Positions 1 through 5,429 of a stretch of DNA of 8,784 bases are shown here, piece after piece; position 1 is the stretch's first letter, and each line of letters opens with the position of its first letter. The notes below the pieces were generated by a model that made no database searches, was not told where the DNA came from, and saw only the letters and a list, made by a program, of their open reading frames with translations. The stretch is from Deltaproteobacteria bacterium. Its GTDB lineage: Bacteria; Desulfobacterota; DSM-4660; Desulfatiglandales; HGW-15. The position numbers and the translations under genes are program-made. Location: NCBI GenBank assembly GCA_016926135.1, contig JAFGPH010000690.1, positions 1 to 8,784 of the forward strand. Direction: 5' to 3'.

Positions 1-282
1 CAGGAGACCCTCGGGGATCTGCACAACCTGATGGGAGACACCAATGTCGTGACCGTGCGCATTCTGGAGAACGGTGAATTTGAGTTTGTCAACGAGCAGG
101 AGGGTGACACGGTGGCGGATGTGTTATCCTATGTCGAGTATGACCCGAAGCGGCTTCTTATCCGCTGCAGGGAGACAGCGGAGCAGGCGGTACGATCCAA
201 TCGTATCAGCCCCGAGGAGAGAAAGGAAATTGTCCAGGCCTATGAAGCCGGCCTGAGGGGGTATACGTACTTCGAACGCTAG
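1..282 (+). CDS. speA: Biosynthetic arginine decarboxylase, C-terminal part (5' truncated by window)
   Basis: The reading frame is open from base 1 to the TAG at 280-282 and encodes the last 93 residues. The motifs LGDLHNLMGDTNVV, the EGDTVADVLSYVEYDPKRLL stretch and the terminal YEAGLRGYTYFE are characteristic of the C-terminal beta domain and helical tail of the long (about 630-660 aa) PLP-dependent biosynthetic arginine decarboxylases. SpeA converts arginine to agmatine and CO2 in the cytoplasm. The PLP lysine and the barrel domain lie outside the window. The next gene starts 124 bases downstream on the same strand, and the following genes use agmatine-derived putrescine, so this is very likely the first or an early gene of a polyamine operon. 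The visible part shows no sign of damage. Confidence 0.93.
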   Translation, partial: QETLGDLHNLMGDTNVVTVRILENGEFEFVNEQEGDTVADVLSYVEYDPKRLLIRCRETAEQAVRSNRISPEERKEIVQAYEAGLRGYTYFER

Positions 283-302
283 CAAGGGTGCTCGAAACGA
301 AT

Positions 303-331
303 GAAACGGAGATTTTTCTTGCCACCGTTTC
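303..331 (+). repeat. Inverted repeat in the speA / synthase gap
   Basis: GAAACGG (303-309) and CCGTTTC (325-331) are perfect 7-base complements separated by a 15-base loop that includes a short T run. It lies in the 124-base gap after speA. It could be a weak hairpin attenuating or stabilising the operon transcript, but the loop is long and no terminator-like T tract follows the stem. I saw no convincing internal promoter in this gap. Confidence 0.25.
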
Positions 332-406
332 CCCGATTCTCCGTGTCTCCGGTTCATGCAATTTTCTGATTCCGATTCACTTTTTCAGGTGGGGGGTTTC
401 TCCAGC

Positions 407-1600
407 ATGGCCCATGTTCTCATTATCGGCGCCGGCGGCGTCGGCAGCGTCGTTGCGCACAAGTGCGCCCAGGTCCCTGAAGTTTTTTCACACATGACCC
501 TGGCCAGCCGAACAAAATCAAAATGCGACGCGATTGCCGAGGACGTCGCAAAACGCACCGGCATCCAGGTTGCCACCCGTGCGCTTGACGCCGACGATGT
601 TCCGCAAAGCGTTGCCCTGATCCAGGAAACAAAACCCGACCTGGTGCTCAACGTGGCCCTGCCCTATCAGGACCTGCCGCTTATGGATGCCTGCATTGAG
701 GCCGGTGCGGACTATCTCGATACCGCCAACTACGAGCCGCCCGATGTGGCAAAGTTCGAATACAAGTGGCAGTGGGCCTACCGGGAACGTTTCAAACAGG
801 CGGGTCTCATGGCCCTCCTCGGCTCCGGGTTCGATCCCGGTGTCACCAATGTCTTCTGCGCCTGGGCACAGAAACATCATTTCGATGAAATCCATGAACT
901 CGATATCATCGACTGCAACGCCGGTGACCACGGCCAGCATTTCGCTACCAACTTCAACCCGGAAATCAATATCCGCGAGATCACCCAGCGCGGACGCTAC
1001 TGGGAACACGGCGAGTGGGTGGAAACCGATCCGTTGTCCTGGTCCATGACCTACGATTTCCCGGATGGCATCGGTCCCAAAAAATGCTTCCTGCTGTATC
1101 ATGAGGAACTTGAATCCCTGGTATTGCATCTCAAGGGTCTCAAGCGAGCCCGCTTCTGGATGACGTTTTCCGATTCCTACCTGACCCATCTGCGGGTTCT
1201 CCAAAATGTCGGCATGACGCGGATCGATCCGGTAGAATACCAGGGGGTACCCATCGTGCCGCTGAAATTCCTCAAGTCGGTTCTGCCCGAGCCGGCATCC
1301 CTTGGCCCTCTGACCAAGGGAAAGACCTGTATCGGATGTGTCCTGAAAGGGGTCAAAGACGGCAGGGAGAAAAGGCTCTACGTCTACAATATCTGCCGCC
1401 ACGAAGACGCGTATCAAGAAGTCGGCTCCCAGGCCGTCAGTTACACCACCGGCGTGCCGGCCATGATCGGGGCCATGATGATGCTGACCGGGAAATGGAA
1501 AAAGCCGGGTATCTGGCATATGGAGCAATGGGATCCGGACCCGTTCATGGATGCCCTCAACCATCATGGCCTGCCCTGGACGGTCGTTGAGCTGACATGA
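407..1600 (+). CDS. Carboxynorspermidine/carboxyspermidine synthase (saccharopine dehydrogenase-like)
   Basis: A 397-aa protein of the saccharopine dehydrogenase-like family. It is predicted to condense putrescine (or diaminopropane) with aspartate beta-semialdehyde and reduce the imine with NADPH, giving carboxyspermidine or carboxynorspermidine. The N-terminus has a Rossmann fold, MAHVLIIGAGGVGS, with the GAGGVG loop at residues 8-13. Family-typical segments follow: LDTANYE (about 104-110) and GSGFDPGVTN (about 139-148), then GDHGQHFATNFNPE, and near the C-terminus SYTTGVPAMIGAMM. Length matches the family (about 400 aa). I chose the ATG at 407 because the Rossmann strand begins there and GGTGGGGGG (389-397) sits 9 bases upstream; an in-frame ATG at 356 would add 17 residues not resembling the family. 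The stop overlaps the start of nspC (ATGA at 1597-1600). Substrate choice between putrescine and diaminopropane cannot be read from sequence, but speA and speB point to putrescine. Confidence 0.92.
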   Translation: MAHVLIIGAGGVGSVVAHKCAQVPEVFSHMTLASRTKSKCDAIAEDVAKRTGIQVATRALDADDVPQSVALIQETKPDLVLNVALPYQDLPLMDACIEAGADYLDTANYEPPDVAKFEYKWQWAYRERFKQAGLMALLGSGFDPGVTNVFCAWAQKHHFDEIHELDIIDCNAGDHGQHFATNFNPEINIREITQRGRYWEHGEWVETDPLSWSMTYDFPDGIGPKKCFLLYHEELESLVLHLKGLKRARFWMTFSDSYLTHLRVLQNVGMTRIDPVEYQGVPIVPLKFLKSVLPEPASLGPLTKGKTCIGCVLKGVKDGREKRLYVYNICRHEDAYQEVGSQAVSYTTGVPAMIGAMMMLTGKWKKPGIWHMEQWDPDPFMDALNHHGLPWTVVELT

Positions 1601-2766
1601 AAGGCCGGTTTGAGTGCGCCTTTGACCCGGACCGGGTCACAACCCCTGCCTTTGTCGTTGACGAGGGTCTGCTGCGGCAGAACCTCCGCGTTCTCGCCGA
1701 GGTCAAACGCCACACCGGCTGCAGGATTCTTCTGGCATTGAAGTGCTTTGCCATGTTCAGCGTCTTCCCTCTGCTGAGAGAAGTCCTGGACGGTGTCTGC
1801 GCCAGTTCGCCGCACGAGGCCCGGCTCGGCAGGGAGGAATTCGGCAGGGAGGTGCACACATGCGCCGCGGCCTATTCTGAAAGCGATATCCTGGACCTTG
1901 CCGAAACCACCGATCATCTGGTGTTCAACTCCTTTGCCCAGCTGACAAGGTTTCGGGACCTTGCTCTTCAAAAGGCGCAGCGCTCCGGCAGGCATCTGCA
2001 GTTCGGTCTGCGCATCAACCCCGAGCACTCGGAAGGTTGCGTGCCCATCTACGACCCCTGCGCCCCGGGTTCCCGGCTTGGTATCAGGAGAAAGGCGTTT
2101 CGGGAAGATCTGCTGGAGCAGGTAACGGGTCTCCACTGGCACAACCTCTGCGAACAGAACACCGCTTGCCTGGAGAGAACCATCGCCGCGGTTGAAGCCT
2201 CATTCGCCCCCTTTCTGGCTCAAATGGAATATGTCAACTTCGGCGGGGGGCATCACATCACCAGTCCGGATTACGATCGTCCTCTCCTGATCGAGCTGAT
2301 CAACCGATTTCAGGAAAAATGGGGCACTCTTGTCTACCTTGAACCGGGGGAGGCGGTCGCGCTGAATGCCGGGTACCTGGTGAGCTCGGTTCTGGATATT
2401 GTTTCCGCAGACATGGACATCGCCATCATGGATTCATCCGTCTCGGCCCATATGCCCGATGTTCTCGAGATGCCCTATCGGCCCCATATCATCGGCTCCG
2501 GAAGACCCGGAGAAAGGCCCTACACCTGCCGGATCGGCGGCCTGTCCTGCCTGGCGGGAGACGTGGCCGGAGAATACTCCTTCGACCGTCCGCTGCAGGT
2601 CGGCGACAGGCTGGTGTTTGCCGATATGGCCATCTATACCATGGTCAAGACGAATACCTTCAACGGCGTGCAGCTGCCGGGGATTTACCTCTTTCGTCCT
2701 GAGGGCCGGGAGATGATACCCATCCGGTCTTTCGACTACAGTGATTTCAAAATGAGACTTTCCTGA
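1597..2766 (+). CDS. nspC: Carboxynorspermidine/carboxyspermidine decarboxylase
   Basis: A 389-aa PLP-dependent decarboxylase of the alanine racemase fold (fold III). It removes CO2 from carboxyspermidine or carboxynorspermidine, the last step to spermidine or norspermidine. The PLP Schiff-base lysine is probably Lys49 in LALKCFAMFS. Other family signatures are FGLRINPEHS (136-145), LHWHNLCEQN (179-188), the glycine-rich phosphate-binding loop NFGGGHH (214-220), EPGEAVALNAGY (249-260), DSSVSAHMPDVLEMPYRP (279-296) and GGLSCLAGDV (314-323), which carries the conserved active-site Cys318 and Asp322. Length is normal for NspC. It starts inside the previous gene (ATGA) and its TGA overlaps the next ATG by one base, so it sits in a tightly coupled operon. 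The sequence is complete. Confidence 0.94.
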   Translation: MKGRFECAFDPDRVTTPAFVVDEGLLRQNLRVLAEVKRHTGCRILLALKCFAMFSVFPLLREVLDGVCASSPHEARLGREEFGREVHTCAAAYSESDILDLAETTDHLVFNSFAQLTRFRDLALQKAQRSGRHLQFGLRINPEHSEGCVPIYDPCAPGSRLGIRRKAFREDLLEQVTGLHWHNLCEQNTACLERTIAAVEASFAPFLAQMEYVNFGGGHHITSPDYDRPLLIELINRFQEKWGTLVYLEPGEAVALNAGYLVSSVLDIVSADMDIAIMDSSVSAHMPDVLEMPYRPHIIGSGRPGERPYTCRIGGLSCLAGDVAGEYSFDRPLQVGDRLVFADMAIYTMVKTNTFNGVQLPGIYLFRPEGREMIPIRSFDYSDFKMRLS

Positions 2767-3650
2767 TGAGAAGACCAGCAGCCCCTGATTTCCTGGCTTC
2801 AGAGCTGGGGAAAGAACATTCGCCGGATTCCGCCTTGTTTCACGTCATTCCGGTACCTCTCGAGCAAAGTGTCTCCTTCGGCTCAGGCACACAAGAGGGC
2901 CCGGCCGCAATCCTCGAGGCCTCGCAGCAGCTTGAAGCCTGGGACGGCCGGTCCACCCCCCTGGAACTCGGCATCCATACAACTGCATTCATTGATTGCT
3001 CAGGCGAGATCGAGCAGGTGCTGCAGCGGATCAGACAAAATACCCTTGCAGCGCTTGAGACCGGGAAGATACCGGTCATCCTCGGCGGGGAGCACACCGT
3101 CACCCTCGGTGCCCTTGAGGCGGTATGTGCCCTTTTTCCCGAACCGGTCGGGCTGTTCCAGCTCGATGCCCACGCGGATCTCCGTGAATCCTACGAGGGC
3201 AGCCGCTTCAGCCACGCCTGCGTCGCCCGCCGGGCCCACGCCGATCTCGACATGGAACTCTTTCAGTTCGGCGTCAGGGCACTCTCCCTGGAGGAAGTAA
3301 CCTACCGGGAGAAGCACGGGATCTCCCACCTGGATGCGGCTGCGTTTCACCAATCCGCGTCCAGGGAATGCTGGTCCCTGCCCCCGGCGTTTCCTGACAG
3401 GATTTATCTGACGCTCGATGTCGACGGTCTCGACCCATCGGTCATCCGGGCCACCGGCACACCGGTGCCAGGGGGTCCGGGCTGGCACGAAACCCTGGCG
3501 GTCATTGAGAAGGTCATCCAGGGAAGAACGGTCGTTGGGTTCGACGTGGTGGAACTCGCTCCCCGGCCGGAAGATCACGCCTCATCCTTTGCCGCGGCCC
3601 TGCTCGTCTATTCAGTGATGGGCCTGATCCAGCGAAATGGGACCCAATAA
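2766..3650 (+). CDS. speB: Agmatinase-type ureohydrolase
   Basis: A 294-aa member of the arginase/agmatinase family, predicted to hydrolyse agmatine to putrescine and urea with a binuclear manganese centre. All metal-ligand motifs are visible: GGEH (His110), DAHAD (Asp134, His136, Asp138) and DVDGLD (Asp218, Asp220). SHAC at 149-152 places a His where agmatinases have their SHGT-type catalytic His, and ELAP (Glu263) matches the conserved substrate-site Glu. TPVPGG (232-237) is also family-typical. The TGATG junction with nspC (1-base overlap) implies translational coupling. The family includes arginases and guanidinobutyrase-like enzymes, but the upstream speA makes agmatine the most economical substrate. 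The gene completes arginine to putrescine, whose product feeds the synthase encoded upstream. Confidence 0.9.
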   Translation: MRRPAAPDFLASELGKEHSPDSALFHVIPVPLEQSVSFGSGTQEGPAAILEASQQLEAWDGRSTPLELGIHTTAFIDCSGEIEQVLQRIRQNTLAALETGKIPVILGGEHTVTLGALEAVCALFPEPVGLFQLDAHADLRESYEGSRFSHACVARRAHADLDMELFQFGVRALSLEEVTYREKHGISHLDAAAFHQSASRECWSLPPAFPDRIYLTLDVDGLDPSVIRATGTPVPGGPGWHETLAVIEKVIQGRTVVGFDVVELAPRPEDHASSFAAALLVYSVMGLIQRNGTQ

Positions 3651-3690
3651 TCTAACAGGTTGCCGAAAAACTAACTTCAGCGCTGTTGTC

Positions 3691-3757
3691 GTCATTCCGG
3701 CGGAGGCCGGAATCCGTGCGCCTGGTGTTTCTGGACCCCGGTTTTCACCGGGGTGAC
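3691..3757. repeat. Twin-hairpin palindromic repeat (REP/MITE-like)
   Basis: Two perfect 8-bp hairpins lie in tandem. ATTCCGGC/GCCGGAAT (3694-3713) has a 4-base GGAG loop, and ACCCCGGT/ACCGGGGT (3735-3754) has a 4-base TTTC loop. The outer ends are also complementary: CGTCATTCCGG at the left matches the reverse complement of CCGGGGTGACG at the right at 9 of 11 positions, so the unit can fold as one larger palindrome. The GTCATTCCGGC...GCCGGAATCC form is the classic look of dispersed extragenic palindromes in many proteobacteria. It lies about 40 bases after the speB stop and could shield the 3' end of the operon transcript. No T tract follows, so it is not a textbook terminator. Confidence 0.7.
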
Positions 3758-3857
3758 GGTGTCGGCACAGGATTTCCCTTGAGTTAACAGCGTTGGGTCC
3801 GACCCGGAGTCCGGCGGCTGATCACAACCGCCTGCCATGGTTCTACCCGGCGCCCGC

Positions 3858-3870
3858 GGGGCCCCGGGGC
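3858..3870. repeat. GC-only palindromes in the speB / toxin-antitoxin gap
   Basis: GGGGCCCC (3858-3865) and GCCCCGGGGC (3861-3870) are overlapping perfect palindromes in an extremely GC-rich patch between the palindromic repeat and the toxin-antitoxin promoter. No gene or known motif could be assigned to 3758-3886. Confidence 0.3.
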
Positions 3871-3886
3871 GACCTCAAGATCATGG

Positions 3887-3915
3887 TTGACTGTCCACCA
3901 GGGGGAAAGTAAGAT
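3887..3915 (+). promoter_or_regulatory. Candidate sigma70 promoter for the toxin-antitoxin pair
   Basis: TTGACT (3887-3892; 5 of 6 to TTGACA) is followed after exactly 17 bases by TAAGAT (3910-3915; 4 of 6 to TATAAT). It lies about 30 bases upstream of the antitoxin ATG, leaving room for a short leader with an AAGGAG ribosome site at 3935-3940. The score is by eye only. Confidence 0.5.
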
Positions 3916-3937
3916 ATTCTTGAATTCTGAAAGTAAG
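3905..3937 (+). promoter_or_regulatory. Candidate autoregulatory operator (direct repeat)
   Basis: GAAAGTAAG occurs twice, at 3905-3913 and 3929-3937, spaced 24 bases start to start. Between the copies are the small inverted repeats ATTC-TT-GAAT and GAATTC. The first copy overlaps the candidate -10 and the second overlaps the ribosome site. AbrB/MazE-type antitoxins commonly bind such sites to repress their own operon, so this is a plausible operator; function is inferred. Confidence 0.35.
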
Positions 3938-3947
3938 GAGGGTGGAA

Positions 3948-4175
3948 ATGCTTGCGAAGCTAACCGGGAAGAATCAGATCACGATTCCCAAAGAGGTGCT
4001 TTCCAGGATTCCTGAGGCCAAATACTTTGAGGTGCGTTATGAGGAGGGTGCGGTCATCCTGAGGCCGGTGAAGGTGTACGATACGAATCTGGAGGAGATC
4101 CGGGGAAAGATCAAGAAACTGGGGCTGACGGAAAACAGCGTGAAGGATGCGCTCCGCTGGGCACGGTCGAAATGA
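3948..4175 (+). CDS. AbrB/MazE-type antitoxin (SpoVT-AbrB domain)
   Basis: A 75-aa protein beginning MLAKLTGKNQITIPKEVL, the swapped-hairpin DNA-binding signature of the AbrB/MazE/SpoVT family. The strand FEVRYEEGAVILRPV follows, and the C-terminal helical tail (YDTNLEEIRGKIKKLGL...LRWARSK) would bind and neutralise the toxin. I chose the ATG at 3948 rather than the GTG at 3942 because AAGGAG (3935-3940) is 7 bases from the ATG but only 1 base from the GTG. The stop overlaps the PIN toxin start (ATGA 4172-4175), the usual antitoxin-first layout. It probably represses its own promoter. Confidence 0.87.
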   Translation: MLAKLTGKNQITIPKEVLSRIPEAKYFEVRYEEGAVILRPVKVYDTNLEEIRGKIKKLGLTENSVKDALRWARSK

Positions 4176-4573
4176 AGCGGGTCGTGATCGACACCAATGT
4201 CCTCGTCAGCGGTCTCCTCTTCGGCGGTGTTCCCGGCGAAATCGTCAACGCATGGAAGGAAGGCCGCATCCGGCCGATCTGCTCGGCGGAGATCGTGGAA
4301 GAGTACCTGAAGGTCTTGGCGTATCCGAAGTTTCACCTATCCGAAGGGGAAATCGAATTCCTGCTTTCCAGCGAAATCCTGCCCTACTTTGAGGTGGTCG
4401 AGGTGGACCCGGGGAAGTCGTACGTCGCGAAGGACCCCTCGGACGACAAATTCGTCCGTTACGCAGCAGCCGGAAAGGCCAAGGCGATCATCTCCGGGGA
4501 CGAGCACCTGCTTCATCTTTCTCGAAGCCCGGTCCCGGTCGTTACGGCGGCTGAATTCCTGCGCATGAAATAG
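4172..4573 (+). CDS. PIN-domain toxin (putative ribonuclease)
   Basis: A 133-aa PIN-family protein of the putative toxin component type (COG1569-like). PIN toxins are magnesium-dependent ribonucleases that block growth when not bound by antitoxin. The acidic active-site positions are visible: Asp7 in VIDTNVLVSG, Glu43/Glu44 in SAEIVEEYLKVL, Asp91/Asp92 in KDPSDDKFV and Asp110 in ISGDEHLL. The C-terminal VVTAAEFL is a standard PIN ending. Length is normal and the frame is intact, so the toxin should be active. Translation is coupled to the AbrB-type antitoxin by a 4-base overlap. RNA target and induction conditions cannot be deduced. Confidence 0.9.
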   Translation: MKRVVIDTNVLVSGLLFGGVPGEIVNAWKEGRIRPICSAEIVEEYLKVLAYPKFHLSEGEIEFLLSSEILPYFEVVEVDPGKSYVAKDPSDDKFVRYAAAGKAKAIISGDEHLLHLSRSPVPVVTAAEFLRMK

Positions 4574-4793
4574 AACCACCTGCCCGATAATCCCTATTCC
4601 CCGTGGTGAGTCAGCTTGCCTTGCGCCTTTTGGTCCCCGCACACCCCTCGGGATCTTCGATTTCCTTGGCGCATGATCAACGTATCACCCAAAGCCGCTG
4701 CCCTCACAAACAACTCTTTCCTTTGCGTCCCTTGCGCCTCCCGCAAAACCGCTGCGGGATCGAGATTTGCGTGAGACGAAGCCTCTCTCTTGA
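4574..4793. other. Non-coding stretch after the toxin, with a hairpin
   Basis: No convincing gene was found on either strand. The notable structure is a perfect 7-bp hairpin, TCCCGCA (4739-4745) / TGCGGGA (4753-4759) with a 7-base loop. On the minus strand, next to it, short repeated phrases of the ACGCAAA / GCGCAAG / ACGCAAAG kind occur between about 4719 and 4772. Similar CGCAAAG-rich low-complexity phrases occur in intergenic DNA of many environmental proteobacteria. On the minus strand this stretch directly follows the integrase remnant, so it may be the decayed 3' part of that mobile element. Confidence 0.4.
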
Positions 4794-4889
4794 AACTTCA
4801 TCGGAGTCCGACTGCCCCGGCAACTCCTGGACCGTTCTGATGCCATAGCCGTCCTCCAGCAAGTGCGTAGCAAAGGAATGGCGGTTATG
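4794..4889 (-). pseudogene. Integron-integrase-like C-terminal core remnant
   Basis: On the minus strand, translation from 4889 reads [20 protein letters not shown] followed by [12 protein letters not shown]. This matches box II of integron-type tyrosine recombinases (normally [27 protein letters not shown]), including the catalytic HxxR: here His-Asn-Arg-His, with one residue missing between the His and the Arg. The expected LLGH has become LPGQ, so the second conserved histidine is lost. The following MIYTHV tyrosine motif is absent and replaced by unrelated sequence. An in-frame stop lies a short way upstream. It is clearly a broken fragment of about 30 residues, not a functional enzyme. 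Its class is judged from the [10 protein letters not shown]...RTVQE wording. Confidence 0.72.
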
Positions 4890-4907
4890 CCAGGCTCCGC
4901 ATAACCG
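4882..4907. repeat. Perfect 9-bp hairpin at the integrase fragment junction
   Basis: CGGTTATGC (4882-4890) and GCATAACCG (4899-4907) are perfect complements with an 8-base loop. It lies exactly where the integron-type C-terminal fragment begins and the coding match upstream breaks off. It may be the end or scar of a small inserted palindromic element, or a coincidental structure within degraded coding DNA. Confidence 0.5.
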
Positions 4908-4950
4908 GCACTATGTCGAGTGACCATATTTTGACCTGGAGAATGAATGA

Positions 4951-5195
4951 TTTCCTTTTTAACGGGGGACAGGTTTCCCGTGCTTTTGCAACGTGTTTGG
5001 CCGAGAGGTACTGAACACCATCGGGGCTAAGTTGGGTGCCACGGCCATTGGGAAAGACGACATCGTTCTCCGATCCACCCCTTTCTTGAAGCAAGGCTTT
5101 CATGACTGCGACCGTCTGTTTGGTCAGCGGAGGTGCCTGGTCCCTATGGCCTCCCTGACTTGATCCAGCAGTTTTGGCTTGACCACTTCCACCTC
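4951..5195 (-). pseudogene. Tyrosine recombinase remnant: N-terminus fused to a C-terminal catalytic fragment
   Basis: Two recombinase pieces abut on the minus strand. From 5195, one frame reads KLLDQVREAIGTRHLR then TGA (5126-5124), matching the start of integron-type integrases (KLLDRVR.AIR.RHYSRRTE). From 5139, in another frame, comes QAPPLTKQTVAVMKALLQER, then VVFPNGRGTQLSPDGVQYL and AKHVAKARETCPPLKRK, ending near 4951. This matches the region before the active-site HxLRHT of a different phage/transposon integrase type (LFP.RRG..LSRD.V.YLLAKH...A...CPSL..KRV). About 150-200 residues that should lie between are missing, and the catalytic core after KRK is replaced by unrelated sequence. 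No active protein is expected. The pieces mark an old mobile-element insertion followed by deletions. No attC array was seen nearby. Confidence 0.7.
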
Positions 5196-5217
5196 CCTGA
5201 CGATGTCATGCGTTTAG

Positions 5218-5385
5218 TCGATTGTCTCGATCGAGCTGACGGCAAAACGATGGGAGCTGCTAAAGGTTCTTCGCGGAGCAGGTCCTCTATCAATCCGGGA
5301 AGCTGTACGCCTCGTTGGGCGTGATGTGAAGGCCGTTCATGGTGATGGAACCGCCACGCTTCTCGAGGATGCTGTGGTGGGGAAG
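5218..5385 (+). pseudogene. Remnant of a COG4190-like winged-helix transcriptional regulator
   Basis: The frame after the TAG at 5215-5217 reads IELTAKRWELLKVLRGAGPL, then SIREAVRLVGRDVKAVHGD, which resembles the helix-turn-helix of the small COG4190-type predicted regulators (LTPKRWELL..L...GPLSIRE.A..VGRDVK.VH.DV..L). Those regulators often accompany a small toxin-like gene. Here no start codon precedes the match at the expected place, and after VHGD the text (GTATLLEDAVVGKW) drifts from the family and loses the usual EDGRIVFPYDEVHV ending. It is therefore judged a broken gene. The 3' limit given is approximate. It overlaps no intact gene and lies beside the recombinase remnants on the opposite strand. 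Confidence 0.55.
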
Positions 5386-5429
5386 TGGTGCAGCGTTGCG
5401 GCGGGGTTGGTGGGAAGAGAGAAGGTCTG

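Noticed and set aside
518..1567. Long minus-strand open frame (349 codons) antisense to the carboxyspermidine synthase gene
   Set aside because: It is a mirror of a GC-rich, well-recognised gene on the plus strand; its translation shows no family motifs.
4685..4927. Minus-strand frame of 80 codons overlapping the integrase remnant
   Set aside because: The recombinase match is in a different frame; this frame shows only Ser/Arg-rich text.
4794..5195. A live integron with attC cassettes
   Set aside because: The integrase is only fragments, no GTTRRRY/RYYYAAC attC array was found, and flanking genes are ordinary.
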